A stretch of 64,000 nt of DNA from Gemmatimonadota bacterium. Its GTDB lineage: Bacteria; Latescibacterota; UBA2968; UBA8231. This document shows positions 43,834 to 53,848 of this stretch, piece by piece. A model generated the notes under the pieces. It was not told the origin of the DNA, did not search any database, and worked only from the letters and a program-made list of their open reading frames with translations. Both the position numbers and the translations under genes were made by a program. The stretch covers positions 1 through 64,000 of the forward strand of contig VXOR01000029.1 in NCBI GenBank assembly GCA_009840005.1. Direction: 5' to 3'. Within the stretch, counting starts at the first letter, position 1. Every line of letters begins with the position of its first letter.

Positions 43834-44472
43834 TCAGCGCAAATTCTCCACTTCTTCCACCACCTCTCGCACTGATCCTAGCACTTTGTACGCAGGTGAA
43901 AAGTCGCCGTGTTGCGACAATTCGTTCGGCACGACCAGCACGCGCAATCCAGCCTTTGCGGCGGCGGCGCATCCCCGCTCAGAATCTTCCACGACGACAC
44001 AGGTCTCAGGTTTTAACCCATGCAGCCGCATGGCCGTCAAATACGCATCGGGATGGGGTTTTGCTTCTTTGTAATCTTCCCGTGCGACCACAAACTCGAA
44101 AAACTGAAGCAGATTTGTCTGGGAGTGAATAATATCAAAGTGATCTCTTCGCGACCCCGTCACCACTCCCATAAGCACGCGCCCGTATAATGTCCCAAGC
44201 GTCTCTACCACCCCATCTAAAACCCGCATACGCTCCCGCAACAACGCACTGTAGCGCACATTGCGCTGCAAGCGCAACCTATCAATTAATTCAGCATCTT
44301 GATTGGGCAATAGGTCGAATACGCTTTGCCCCTTTTGCAACGACTGCTCAACAAAATACTCCTGCGTCAGTTCGACACCCTGTGTTGCCAAGACCTCCCG
44401 CCCCGCCTGAAAGTACAGCCCCTCGGTATCCACCAGCACGCCATCGTTATCCCACAAAATTGCGCGAATCAC
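43834..44472 (-). CDS. HAD-family phosphatase (beta-phosphoglucomutase-like)
   Basis: 212 residues. Motif I DNDGVLVDT carries the nucleophile, motif II VVTGSRR a Thr, motif III KP..H and motif IV VVVEDSERG. The group includes sugar-phosphate phosphatases and beta-phosphoglucomutase; the cap domain is of the C1 helical type. No neighbour points to a substrate. Confidence 0.88.
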   Translation of the reverse strand: MIRAILWDNDGVLVDTEGLYFQAGREVLATQGVELTQEYFVEQSLQKGQSVFDLLPNQDAELIDRLRLQRNVRYSALLRERMRVLDGVVETLGTLYGRVLMGVVTGSRRDHFDIIHSQTNLLQFFEFVVAREDYKEAKPHPDAYLTAMRLHGLKPETCVVVEDSERGCAAAAKAGLRVLVVPNELSQHGDFSPAYKVLGSVREVVEEVENLR

Positions 44473-44505
44473 AAGTTCCTCTTCTTCAACACCAAAAGTA
44501 TGTTT

Positions 44506-46569
44506 TTAGCGCACGACCGCGATTTTGTCTCTTGCGAGTAGAGTGCCTTCTGGGGAGTGGATCGCATAAATATAGACGCCGTTGCCGACCGGTATATTGG
44601 TGTGGTTGACCCCGTACCACAGCACCTCGTTGGCCACGGTCCCCAAGCGGCGTTGCGCGTCGTCGTCTTCAATCGCTTTCCACACTAGATCGCCGGCTGG
44701 GCCAAAGACCTGCACCGAGGATTTGAGGGGCACGCCGCTGAAGCGGAGCACGCTGCCGTTGCCGATGCGGAAGGGGTTGGGAAAGACCGCGATCTTCGAC
44801 TGCGGCACTAGGCGCAGGCGCTGGAAGACGCGGTTGTCAGTCTCGCTGACCTCGTTGACTTGCCCTTCTGCATCGACTTCGATCAAAAAGACCATTTCGC
44901 CAAATCGCTGCCAAGGGATATGCAATTCCGCGCTCGCGCCTGGCGTCAATCCCTCCGGTGCCTGTTCCCGGTGTATGACCTCGCACCGGCTGGAGTCCAG
45001 CGCGCATTGCGAAACCTGCACTGAGAAGCTGCTGGCGACCGCGCCCAGCCCGATGTTGCTGACGCGGACGCGGAGATCGTCCGCGCGGTCGCCGAGCAGG
45101 TCGCCAGTGAAGACCGCCAAGTTCGGCATGCCTTCCCCCAACCCGTATTGGGCCAAGGTCGCCACGGCTAGTTGGGTGGTGCGGCGCACCAGCTCCCAAT
45201 TGAGGCTGTCGGGCAAATCGACGACCGTGTGGTACTGCGAGTTGACCCGATAGACCCCCTCGCGCACTCCATAGGTCGTCGGGTCCGCGGGCAGGTGGTT
45301 TTCAATACCGACGATCGCGTCGTAGCCCTGCCTCCAAAACGGCGCGTGGTCGCTGATGCGCGAGCCCGGGTCTTCAAACACGTCGATAGCCAGACCGATT
45401 CCGTAGCGCTCAGCCGCGGCTACCATCTCGTTGGCCAGCCACTGCGAACCGGGATTCGTCACCAGCTCCAGCCGCTGTTGTAAGTCGTTGAAGCCGATCA
45501 TGTCGAAGTTGAGGACGCCGAGAATGTTGTCGTCGCGCTCGGCCGCCAAATCCGCGTATGCTTGGCTGCCCAGCAGTCCCAATTCCTCGCCCGACCAAGC
45601 GATAAAGCGGATGGACCAAGGGAATTGTTGTCCGGCCAGCAGCCGAGCGCTCTCCAAGACCAAGGCCACGCCGCTGGCGTTGTCGTCGGCACCGGGTGCT
45701 GGATCGCGTTGCCAGTCCCAACCCCCGGCTGAGCGCACACCTGTGGCGTCGTAATGAGCGCAGATGATGTAGTACCCGGCTGCTGGATCGGTGCCCGGCA
45801 GGGTGCCGATGACGTTGTACGCGGTGGTGTCGGTCGGTACATGTTCTGGGTTGCCTCGCCGCGCGGTGTGGGAGGTGACGCGCCACGAGTCAATGGGAAA
45901 GGAATGCAGTTTGACTGCTCTGTCGCCGAGGGCTGCGGCCAATTGCGAGCGGATGTACTCGGTTGATTCAACTATTTCTGGATGCACGGTAAAGCGGCTG
46001 CGCATGTTGCCGGGGACGCTGCCCAAGGCCGGGTCTTTTAGGGCGAGGGCTTCGACGTGGGCTTGCAAGCGCTCGGCTGCGACTTCCTCGATGAGGGCGG
46101 CTACCGCTGGCGAAGCCGTTTGCACAACCTTGGGCGCACGGCGCGGTACATCTAGCCATCCTTTTAGGCTGTAGTTGTTGGGCAGCGGCCAGAGGAAATG
46201 GGGTGTCTTGTGCAAGCGTGCGGTTGGCTCCACCCGCAAGAGCGCCCATTCGCCCCCTCCATCAAAGACCAACTCAACGCCTTGGGGCAGGGGAAAATGG
46301 AGATGATCAGCGACAAAATAGCGGTCGCCTGTGCCCGGCCGGTCGAGGCAGAGGATGGCAAGTCCCCGCTTTGTGAACTCCTCGACCGCGCTTTCGCTGG
46401 CCTCGACAAAAGCCACGCTCCGCGCCACGTAGCGCACCTGCTCGCTCAGCGCGGCAAGCGTGGTTAGTTCGCTTGATGTCTGCCAAGACACGCCGACCAA
46501 GGGCTGATTGGCCAAGGCGGAGCTGATAAAAAAAAGAGAGGCGCACAACGCCCCTTTAACTGAGTTCAT
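44506..46569 (-). CDS. Secreted M28 aminopeptidase with FlgD-like C-terminal domain
   Basis: 687 residues. Signal peptide to about residue 20. The peptidase domain (about 240-500) has all expected zinc ligands: His in CAHYDATG, Asp in PGADDNASG, Glu-Glu in GEELGLLG, Asp in NFDMIG and His in QYHTVVDLPD. A CARDB-like Ig domain (about 510-600) and a C-terminal block with 'VFPNPFRIG' and 'DLVWKA' follow, as in FlgD-like sorting or anchoring domains. It is probably an extracellular, zinc-dependent aminopeptidase. Confidence 0.9.
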   Translation of the reverse strand: MNSVKGALCASLFFISSALANQPLVGVSWQTSSELTTLAALSEQVRYVARSVAFVEASESAVEEFTKRGLAILCLDRPGTGDRYFVADHLHFPLPQGVELVFDGGGEWALLRVEPTARLHKTPHFLWPLPNNYSLKGWLDVPRRAPKVVQTASPAVAALIEEVAAERLQAHVEALALKDPALGSVPGNMRSRFTVHPEIVESTEYIRSQLAAALGDRAVKLHSFPIDSWRVTSHTARRGNPEHVPTDTTAYNVIGTLPGTDPAAGYYIICAHYDATGVRSAGGWDWQRDPAPGADDNASGVALVLESARLLAGQQFPWSIRFIAWSGEELGLLGSQAYADLAAERDDNILGVLNFDMIGFNDLQQRLELVTNPGSQWLANEMVAAAERYGIGLAIDVFEDPGSRISDHAPFWRQGYDAIVGIENHLPADPTTYGVREGVYRVNSQYHTVVDLPDSLNWELVRRTTQLAVATLAQYGLGEGMPNLAVFTGDLLGDRADDLRVRVSNIGLGAVASSFSVQVSQCALDSSRCEVIHREQAPEGLTPGASAELHIPWQRFGEMVFLIEVDAEGQVNEVSETDNRVFQRLRLVPQSKIAVFPNPFRIGNGSVLRFSGVPLKSSVQVFGPAGDLVWKAIEDDDAQRRLGTVANEVLWYGVNHTNIPVGNGVYIYAIHSPEGTLLARDKIAVVR

Positions 46570-46730
46570 GGCTAGCTTACTTGTTGAGAAACAAAACGTT
46601 AGGGAACGTACTTTGCACGTCAGAATCTGTCAAGAGACAAATTTGCGTGCGTTGGCCGCTAAATGCCTCTTGGCGGCGACCTTCTTGCTTTGCTTTATAT
46701 GAACTTTTACTCGTACACAAGCGGAAACTC

Positions 46731-47579
46731 TTGTCGCATCTCAGTGCTTTTTTCCTCCTATCCCGCCCGCTCAACGGCCTGATCACCGCCCTCTCTGTCG
46801 GCATTGGTGCTTTAACCACAGATCAAATTCCCGCTTGGCCCGCTATTTTGCTCGCTGCTCTTTCCGCCGCGTTAATCAACGGTGCTGGAAATGCCTTCAA
46901 CGATTTGATGGATATCGAAGTTGATCGCATCAACCGCCCGCTGCGCCCTTTGCCTTCCGGTCGTCTCAGCCCAAGCGCGGCCCGCATGCAAAGTCTGCTC
47001 CTCGCCCTAGCCGGCTGCGCGCTCGCGTTCTGGCTCAGCCTTTGGCACGGGTTGATCGCCCTAGTCGTCGTCGCCTTACTCGCCGTCTATAGCATCTCCT
47101 TAAAAAATAGCCTGCTGTGGGGCAATGTACTCGTCGCCTTTGTCGGGGCTATTGCCTTTCCCTATGGTGCCTTGGCCGCTGGCGATATCGGGCGCTCGTG
47201 GATTCCGGCGCTCTTTGCTTTCCTCTTTCACTTGGGGCGGGAGATCGTCAAGGACATCGAGGACGTGGCCGGCGATCAGATCCGCGGCGAGCGCACCTTG
47301 CCTCTGTGTTGGGGACGGACCCAAGCTGCGGTGTTGGCAGCTTTCGTGTACTTGCTGTTGGTCGGGTTTACCTGGATGCCGTTTTTCGCGGGCCTCTACG
47401 GCGCACTCTACGCACTCGCGTTGCTGCCGGTCCATGCCTTGGTCGGCTACGTCCTCTGGCAATTGTATCGCCGACGCGCGGTGCTGGCCGACGACCGCCT
47501 CGGCCGCTTGCTCAAAGTCGGCATGTTCTTGGGGCTTGTGGCCATTGTCGTCGGCGAGGCCGTCTTTGCTTTGGGCTAG
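46731..47579 (+). CDS. UbiA-family prenyltransferase
   Basis: About 282 residues and eight to nine membrane helices. The first Asp-rich motif NDLMDIEVD and the second 'DIEDVAGDQ' bind the prenyl diphosphate. The sequence is nearest to geranylgeranylglycerol-phosphate/digeranylgeranyl transferase-like members by 'GAIAFPYGAL', but a role in menaquinone assembly (MqnP) would fit the mqn genes at 55-57 kb. The start is uncertain: TTG at 46731 is a plausible choice; the frame is open back to 46581. Confidence 0.85.
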   Translation: MSHLSAFFLLSRPLNGLITALSVGIGALTTDQIPAWPAILLAALSAALINGAGNAFNDLMDIEVDRINRPLRPLPSGRLSPSAARMQSLLLALAGCALAFWLSLWHGLIALVVVALLAVYSISLKNSLLWGNVLVAFVGAIAFPYGALAAGDIGRSWIPALFAFLFHLGREIVKDIEDVAGDQIRGERTLPLCWGRTQAAVLAAFVYLLLVGFTWMPFFAGLYGALYALALLPVHALVGYVLWQLYRRRAVLADDRLGRLLKVGMFLGLVAIVVGEAVFALG

Positions 47580-47619
47580 GCGCGGCCTGATATTATGGAG
47601 CTACTAAAGGAGGGTCTCT

Positions 47620-48753
47620 ATGAAAATCACCGACATCAAAACCTTTCCCATCTGCCACGGATCGCGCAATTACCTCTTCGTCAAGGTCGAGACCGACGCT
47701 GGCTTGTACGGCGTCGGCGAATTCGGCATTACTTGGAAGGAGCAGGCTGGCATTGGGGCTATCGAACACATGAAGCGCCACATCATCGGCCTAGATCCGC
47801 TTAACACCGAATACATCTGGCAACTACTGTTCCGCGTCGATTTCTTCCCCGGCGGTCGGATCAACGCGGCCGCTATGTCGGCCATTGACATTGCCCTGTG
47901 GGACATCAAGGGCAAGGCGCTGGGGCAGCCCGTGTACATGCTCTTGGGCGGTAAGATGCGCGAGCGCGTCTTCTGCTACACGGGCATTGGCGGCCAAACG
48001 CCCGCGGACACTGCCCGTGCGGCCCAAGAACGGGTTGCCGAGGGTTGGAAGTACCTGCGGATGTCGGTCTTTGATCGCGACGGAATCCTCGAACCGCGCA
48101 CGGCTGTCCGCGATTCAATCGCCCACTTTGCTGCTGCGCGCGAGGCCGTTGGGCCGGAAATCGAAATCTGCATTGACGTCCACACCCGTCTCGACCCGCC
48201 CGACACCATCCGCCTCGGCCGCCAGCTTGAGGAGTACGATCCCTTCTTCATCGAGGATCCGCTGCGCTGCGAAAACCCTCAGAGCTATCGCCAGGTGCGC
48301 CATCACGTCAGTTGTCCGCTGGCCGTTGGCGAGCACTATGCGACCAAGTGGGAGTTTCGGCAGATGATCGAAGAGGAGTTGCTGGACTATGCGCGGATTG
48401 ATCTGTGCATCGTCGGCGGGCTGACCGAGGCGCGCAAAGTGGCCAACTGGTGCGAGACTCACTACATCAAGATCGTCCCGCACAATCCCCTCGGCCCGGT
48501 CTCGGCTGCAGCTTGCGTCCACCTCGACATTGCCTGCGACAATTTCGCCGTGCAGGAAGGCGGTCTCATTGGTCGTTCCGTGATGGAGGATGTCTTTCCG
48601 GTGCAATTGCCCTATGAGTCTGGGTGCATCTTACCGCCGGAGCTTCCCGGCTTGGGAATAGAATTCAACGATGAAGCGGCCGAACACTACGAGTTCAAAT
48701 GGCTCGGCGGCCCGATCCTGCGCCGCGAAGACGGCTCATTCACCAACTGGTAA
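47620..48753 (+). CDS. Enolase-superfamily dehydratase (mandelate racemase/galactonate dehydratase group)
   Basis: 377 residues. Metal ligands are visible as Asp in CIDVHTRLD, Glu in FIEDPLRCEN and Glu in AVGEHYATKWEF; the catalytic His is probably in IVPHNPLGP. This pattern matches acid-sugar dehydratases (galactonate/glucarate-like). ATG at 47620 has AAAGGAGG. It lies next to hisS, apparently without operon logic. Together with the isomerase and sulfatase it suggests sugar-acid catabolism. Confidence 0.93.
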   Translation: MKITDIKTFPICHGSRNYLFVKVETDAGLYGVGEFGITWKEQAGIGAIEHMKRHIIGLDPLNTEYIWQLLFRVDFFPGGRINAAAMSAIDIALWDIKGKALGQPVYMLLGGKMRERVFCYTGIGGQTPADTARAAQERVAEGWKYLRMSVFDRDGILEPRTAVRDSIAHFAAAREAVGPEIEICIDVHTRLDPPDTIRLGRQLEEYDPFFIEDPLRCENPQSYRQVRHHVSCPLAVGEHYATKWEFRQMIEEELLDYARIDLCIVGGLTEARKVANWCETHYIKIVPHNPLGPVSAAACVHLDIACDNFAVQEGGLIGRSVMEDVFPVQLPYESGCILPPELPGLGIEFNDEAAEHYEFKWLGGPILRREDGSFTNW

Positions 48754-48757
48754 ACCT

Positions 48758-50086
48758 ATGTCCAACAAAAGAGACCTGATCCCGCCGCGGACCCTCAAAG
48801 GCTTCCGCGACTTCCCTCCCGCCTTGGCCATGCCGCGCGAGGAACTGATCGACAAGGCCCGCGCGGTTTTCCGCTCCTACGGCTTTGCCCCCATCGACAC
48901 GCCCGCGCTTGAATACAGCGAGATACTCACGGGTAAAGGCGGCGACGAGAGCGACAAGCAGATGTATCGCTTTGCGGATCACGGGGGGCGAGACGTGGCC
49001 TTGCGCTTTGACCTGACTGTGCCCTTTGCCCGTTTTGCCGCCCAGCATATCGGCCAACTCGGCACCCCTTTCAAGCGCTACCACATCGGCCCGGTCTGGC
49101 GCGGCGAGAACACCCAGCACGGTCGCTATCGCGAGTTCTACCAGTGCGATTTTGACACCATCGGCACCGACGCCAATGCCGCGGATATTGAAACAGTGCT
49201 CGTCATCCACGACTTGCTCGCGGCTTTGGGCTTCGAGCGCTTCGCCATCCACGTCAACAATCGCCTGATCCTCAACGGTCTGCTCGAATCGCTCGGTTTG
49301 GCCGAGGCATCGGCAGCTATCCTTCGCGCCCTCGACAAGTTGCAGAAAATTGGCGCGGAAAAGGTCACCGCTGAGATGAGCGAGACGGCTTCGGTTTCCC
49401 GCGAACAGGCCGAGGACATCTTGGCGACGGTACAGACTGCGGGCGCGAATGCCGAGATACTCGACCAGATCGAACGTTCCTGTGGCGACAACGACCGCGT
49501 CGCCGGGGGGATTGCCAATCTGCGACAGCTCGTGGACGCCTTTGAGGGGGCCGGTTTTCCCCAAGATCGCTTGGTGATTAACCTGTCCATCGCCCGCGGG
49601 CTCGATTACTACACTGGCACTGTCTATGAGACCTTGCTCAGCGATCTGCCGAAGATCGGCTCGATCTGTAGCGGCGGGCGCTACGACGATTTGGCCGGCC
49701 TCTACACCAAGCAGCACTTGCCTGGCGTTGGGGCTTCTCTGGGGTTAGATCGGCTGATGGCCGCGATGGAGGAGTTGGGGCTTTTGCGGGACGCTGCCAC
49801 ATCCGCGGACGTCTTCATCGTCCAGTTTTCCGCCGAAGCTCTACCGTCCTACATCGCCCTCGCACGCCGCTTGCGCCAAGCTGGCCTCCGCACCGAACTG
49901 TATCCAGAGGCCAAGGGCATGGGTCGGCAGCTCAAATACGCCGACCGCAAGGGTTTCCCGATCGCCCTAATTGGCGGCCCGGATGAATTGGAGAAGGGCG
50001 TCTGGCAGGTGAAGGACATGCGCGATGGATCGAGCGAGGACGTGTCCGATGGCGACTTGGTGTCCCACTTGCAGGCGAAGCTATAA
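48758..50086 (+). CDS. hisS: Histidyl-tRNA synthetase
   Basis: 442 residues. Class II motifs: 'RFDLTVPFARF' (motif 2 region), 'RYREFYQCDFDTIG', the histidine-binding 'ARGLDYYTGTVYE' and the anticodon-binding C-terminal domain ending in 'YADRKGFPIALIGG'. ATG at 48758 is chosen because the homologous start (PRTLKGFRDFPP) follows; the frame upstream to 48671 is chance. Confidence 0.97.
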   Translation: MSNKRDLIPPRTLKGFRDFPPALAMPREELIDKARAVFRSYGFAPIDTPALEYSEILTGKGGDESDKQMYRFADHGGRDVALRFDLTVPFARFAAQHIGQLGTPFKRYHIGPVWRGENTQHGRYREFYQCDFDTIGTDANAADIETVLVIHDLLAALGFERFAIHVNNRLILNGLLESLGLAEASAAILRALDKLQKIGAEKVTAEMSETASVSREQAEDILATVQTAGANAEILDQIERSCGDNDRVAGGIANLRQLVDAFEGAGFPQDRLVINLSIARGLDYYTGTVYETLLSDLPKIGSICSGGRYDDLAGLYTKQHLPGVGASLGLDRLMAAMEELGLLRDAATSADVFIVQFSAEALPSYIALARRLRQAGLRTELYPEAKGMGRQLKYADRKGFPIALIGGPDELEKGVWQVKDMRDGSSEDVSDGDLVSHLQAKL

Positions 50087-50113
50087 GCTGCATCCAATTA
50101 AAAGAGGAATGCT

Positions 50114-51085
50114 GTGAATATCGGACTTTGCGCTTGGAGCTTTACTGGCGCGCACAAAGAAGCTGGTTGCGCCATTGACCCCCACACTCCCGAGGGCCTG
50201 ACGCGCCTAGCCCTCGATAACGGCCTCCACAGCGTCGAATTTGCGTCCCAATGGCTGGGCGACTGCTCGCCTGAGGAACGGGCGGTTTTTGCCGAGACGC
50301 GAGCCGATCTCGACCTGTTCTTGGACACGGGCGGTGACAACTACGCCGAAGACATCGCACCGCTGCGCCAAGCTATTGAGACGGCGCACCAAACTGGTGC
50401 CCGCGCCGTGCGCACGACCGTCAGTCGCCTCCTCGAAGGCAACCGCACCGAGTATGGGGCCGAGGGGATGCGGGATTACATTGAAGCCTTGGTGCAGCCC
50501 TTCAAAGAAGTCATGCCGCTCGCCGAGGAATACGGCATTCCAGTGGGCATTGAAAACCACCAAGACTTGTGTTCGTGGGAATTGCTGTCGCTGTGCGAAA
50601 AGGTCGGCAGTCCGCAACTGGGCGTCACTATGGACATGGGCAATGCCTTTGCTGTCGGCGAGCATCCCCTAGCCTTTGCCGAGCGCATCTTGCCGATCAT
50701 CAAACACGTTCACATCAAGGACTACACGGTCCATCCCACGCCCTCTGGCTATCGCCTCAAGCGCTGCGCCATCGGCGATGGGGTCGTCGATTGGCCGGAG
50801 ATAATTGCACTATTCGACCGCGAGGTACCGCATATCCAGGGCTGCATTGAACTCGGCGCGAGCGCCGCCCGCCACATTCGCCTGTTGGAAGCGGACTGGT
50901 GGGCGACTTTTCCTGAACGACCGCTCCACGAAGCGATACATGCCATCCGCACCCTGCATCAGGCGGCTGACGATCCAGACGATTGGCAGACGCCGCACGA
51001 GCGCGGGGAGAGTGCGGACGTTCGGGTTGCTTATGAACTGGAGCAATTTGAACGCTCGGTTGCCTACGTGAAGAAATTTCTGTAA
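50114..51085 (+). CDS. Sugar-phosphate isomerase/epimerase (AP-endonuclease-2 TIM barrel)
   Basis: 323 residues. The barrel has the metal-binding pattern GIENHQDL (Glu, His) near 152, 'GVTMDMGNAF' (Asp) near 175, 'HVHIKDYTVH' (His) near 203 and a distal Glu in IQGCIELG. Members isomerise or epimerise ketoses or inositols. ATG was avoided by the annotator of choice: the start used is GTG at 50114 after AAGAGGAA. Operon with the sulfatase 34 bases downstream. Confidence 0.85.
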   Translation: MNIGLCAWSFTGAHKEAGCAIDPHTPEGLTRLALDNGLHSVEFASQWLGDCSPEERAVFAETRADLDLFLDTGGDNYAEDIAPLRQAIETAHQTGARAVRTTVSRLLEGNRTEYGAEGMRDYIEALVQPFKEVMPLAEEYGIPVGIENHQDLCSWELLSLCEKVGSPQLGVTMDMGNAFAVGEHPLAFAERILPIIKHVHIKDYTVHPTPSGYRLKRCAIGDGVVDWPEIIALFDREVPHIQGCIELGASAARHIRLLEADWWATFPERPLHEAIHAIRTLHQAADDPDDWQTPHERGESADVRVAYELEQFERSVAYVKKFL

Positions 51086-51119
51086 GCCGTTTTTTCCCTT
51101 TCACCCGAAAGCTCAAACC

Positions 51120-52616
51120 ATGTCCGACCGCCCCAATATCCTCTTCATAATGTCCGACCAGCTCATCGCCGCTCTGACCGGTGCGTACGGCCATCCCGTC
51201 GTCCAGACGCCGCACTTGAATCGCCTCGCTGCCGAAGGAGTCCGCTTTGATTCGGCCTATACTCCGTTCCCCTTGTGCGCCCCGGGCCGCGCCTGCATCA
51301 CTAGCGGACGCCACGCCTCGGAGATCGGTGCTTGGGACAACGGCGCGCTCTTGGCCGCGGATGTGCCGTCGTATGCTCACTATCTCAGCAATGCTGGTTA
51401 CGACACTGTGCTTTCGGGCAAGATGCACTTTGTCGGCCCCGATCAGGTACACGGCTTCCACCGCCGGCTAACGACCGACATCTACCCGCCCGACTTCTCT
51501 TGGGTCAAAGAAGAATGGATCCGCATCAAGGAGACCAAGGGGGAAGACTACGAAGAGGTCATGGGCAGTCGCCCCACGTACAACGCCGGTGGCTACACCG
51601 ACCAAGCCGTGCGCGTCAACTTTTGGCACAACGCCCTCAGCTACGACGAAGAAACGCACTTCCGCGCCGTCGAATACCTGCGCGCCCAACGCGGCGACAC
51701 CCCCTTCTTGCTCTGCGCCTCCTTCCACCACCCACACGAGCCGTTCCACCCGCCACAGGCATATTGGGATCACTACGCCGACGCCGAGATCGCCATCCCC
51801 GAATTTCCCGACCATCTCGATGAGACCTACTCGGCGATGGATCGCTGGCTCAATTCCTACCACGGCACCCGCCGCTTCGACTTGCGCGATCCCGAGAGCC
51901 TGCGCCGCCTGCGACGCGCGTACTACGGCTTGGTGACGTACCTCGACGACAAGGTCGGCGGCCTGCTGGCGACGCTGGAGGAAACGGGCCTGCTCGACAA
52001 TACGGTCGTGGTTTTTACCTCCGACCACGGCGACATGCTGTGCGAAAAGGAGATGGTGCAGAAGCGCTGTTTTTACGAGTGGTCGTGCCGCGTGCCCCTC
52101 ATCGTCCGCTTCCCCGACCAGTGGCAGGCTGGCACCACCGTCGAGACGCCGACATCGCTGATTGACCTGCTGCCGACGTTTTGCGAGTTGGCCGGTGCCG
52201 AGGCGAGTTTGCCCCACGATGGCACCAGCCTGCTGCCGATCATTGAAGGTCAGCAAGCCGACCGCCACATCTTCGCCCAGGCCCACGAGGCGGTGGGCGC
52301 ACCTTGCATCATGGTTCGCGAGGGCCGGTTCAAATACAATTACATCCACGGCCATCCGCCGCAGCTTTTTGACTTGGAGAGCGACCCCGGCGAGTGGAAT
52401 AACCTCGCTGGCGCAGCCGAGCACGCCGCGACTGAAACGCGCCTGCGCGAGCTGATTTTAGACCGCTTCGACCCCGATAAAATGGCCGCCGACAACCTCG
52501 ACAGCCTCTACCGCCGCCGCCTAATCCGGGACGTGATGTACAAGCACGACGCCTCGTGGAACCACGCTACGACCTTCGATCCGAGGCGAGGGGCGCTCGA
52601 CCAGTATCGTCGTTAG
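51120..52616 (+). CDS. Cys-type sulfatase
   Basis: 498 residues. The formylglycine motif is C-A-P-G-R-A (Cys53), followed by TSGRHASEIG; metal ligands Asp13-Gln14 at the N-terminus and the Asp-His pair in FTSDHGDML. Hydrolyses sulfate esters. It needs maturation by the radical-SAM enzyme at 14299. There is no obvious signal peptide, so it is likely cytoplasmic or exported by other means. The substrate cannot be told, but the neighbouring isomerase suggests a sulfated sugar. Confidence 0.95.
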   Translation: MSDRPNILFIMSDQLIAALTGAYGHPVVQTPHLNRLAAEGVRFDSAYTPFPLCAPGRACITSGRHASEIGAWDNGALLAADVPSYAHYLSNAGYDTVLSGKMHFVGPDQVHGFHRRLTTDIYPPDFSWVKEEWIRIKETKGEDYEEVMGSRPTYNAGGYTDQAVRVNFWHNALSYDEETHFRAVEYLRAQRGDTPFLLCASFHHPHEPFHPPQAYWDHYADAEIAIPEFPDHLDETYSAMDRWLNSYHGTRRFDLRDPESLRRLRRAYYGLVTYLDDKVGGLLATLEETGLLDNTVVVFTSDHGDMLCEKEMVQKRCFYEWSCRVPLIVRFPDQWQAGTTVETPTSLIDLLPTFCELAGAEASLPHDGTSLLPIIEGQQADRHIFAQAHEAVGAPCIMVREGRFKYNYIHGHPPQLFDLESDPGEWNNLAGAAEHAATETRLRELILDRFDPDKMAADNLDSLYRRRLIRDVMYKHDASWNHATTFDPRRGALDQYRR

Positions 52617-52660
52617 GTGAGGATGTTGCGTCTTGGGCAGACGACGCTGACAAGCCGTGG

Positions 52661-52676
52661 TTGACCTCTTGACCTC
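52661..52676 (+). promoter_or_regulatory. Tandem 8-mer (TTGACCTC x2) ahead of the restriction-modification genes
   Basis: Two adjacent TTGACCTC units at 52661-52668 and 52669-52676, each with a -35-like hexamer, are followed by AT-rich TATATTATTATG. It may be a promoter with a doubled operator. The spacing to a -10 box is short (about 15 bases), so this is weak. Confidence 0.35.
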
Positions 52677-52717
52677 TATATTATTATGAATGATCAGAAT
52701 GAGCTGGGAGAAACCTA

Positions 52718-53834
52718 TTGGCCTTTGAGTCAGTTGACGCACTACAAAGAACCCTAGCGGAGACGGTCTTCCAATATGCCGCGGACCGAAAGAAGGCCGC
52801 AGGTCGTGCTTTAGGGACGCTCGTCGAGATCATTACGTTTTATACCCTCCACACGTGGAATCTCCGTGACCATGTCGTCATTGAGCGCTCAGTGCCTGAG
52901 TTCGCCAATCCCGAAATATTGCACAACGTCGAGTTTTCGCTTCACCCCATTCAGGCTCGGCACGAAGTCGAAATCTCACCGCTATCCCTTCCCCTAACGG
53001 CCGCAAAGATCAAACGTCACTTGCCCTTCCTGCATGAAACGACCGTCAAGTCAACTCAGGCGCTCAGTAGAGACGCCGTGAAGCGCAACGCAACCATTCT
53101 TGTAGAGAGTGAAACTGGTCCAGTTATTGCTAATGTTGATACATTGAGTGATTCTAATTGCAGGCTCATCGTATGCGAACTCTCCACTGATCCGTTCGCG
53201 ATCTTTGAATGCAAGCGCGTGGGCGTAGAGGAAGGGATGCGAAAAGGACCTCAGACGATTGAAAAAGCAAAACAGGGAGCTTACGTTGCACGGTCCGTGT
53301 CTTCCCTGCAAAAAGTGCGGCTTCGGAATGGACAGTTTCAAGGTGTCATGGAACAACCCGACGGTAGCTTTCGAACCGGCCTCTACGACGAAGTACTCAG
53401 AGAAGTCATCGACTCGTCATCGGCTGTCGAACTCGCTGGATTCATACTCACCGTTGGTGTCGTCAGCAACCATGGCAACTGGTTTACCTCTGATAACCGC
53501 AATAAGGAACTTCGCGTACTGGCTCAGTCATACGACTGGCTCTTATTTCTCACCGACGCTGGGTTATCTCAGTTTATTGACAGGCTGCTGCTCAACCCTA
53601 CACCAGAACTGGAACCTGCTCGTGAGGCGTTCTTGGCAAGCTATCCCCGTAGCTCTGGAACGAATAGATTCACCAAGGTGCGCATGGCCGTTGACGCAGA
53701 CGAAGCGCTTCGAAGCGTACTTCACGGCGCACGAAGCCGAGGTTGAGACGTGGTTTAACGTCATCTCTCCCCATGACGGTACGATTGAGAATCTACAGAG
53801 TGATCTGCGGAAACTCGCTGCAAAAAGCTGGTAG
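52718..53834 (+). pseudogene. Type II restriction endonuclease gene, frameshifted near its 3' end
   Basis: Reading from TTG at 52718 (GGGAG site 8 bases before) the protein has a PD-(D/E)XK-like core near residue 165: 'FAIFECKRVGVEEG' with Glu-Cys-Lys. The frame changes at about 53705-53710: the original continues as 'FEAYFTAHEAEVETWFN' in another frame to a stop at 53834, which gives about 371 residues. Without correction the protein ends at 53746 after 342 residues with an unrelated tail. A single extra C at 53708 explains it. The Dam-type methylase follows 14 bases later, so this is a restriction-modification pair. Either the nuclease is inactivated or the base is a sequence error. Confidence 0.7.
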
Positions 53835-53848
53835 GAGGAAGACTAGGC

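Noticed and set aside
48740..49717. 325-codon open frame opposite hisS
   Set aside because: It is antisense to a fully conserved hisS; in GC-rich DNA long antisense frames are common, and the product shows no family motif.
51468..52424. 318-codon frame opposite the sulfatase
   Set aside because: Shadow of the conserved sulfatase; no ribosome site and no motif.
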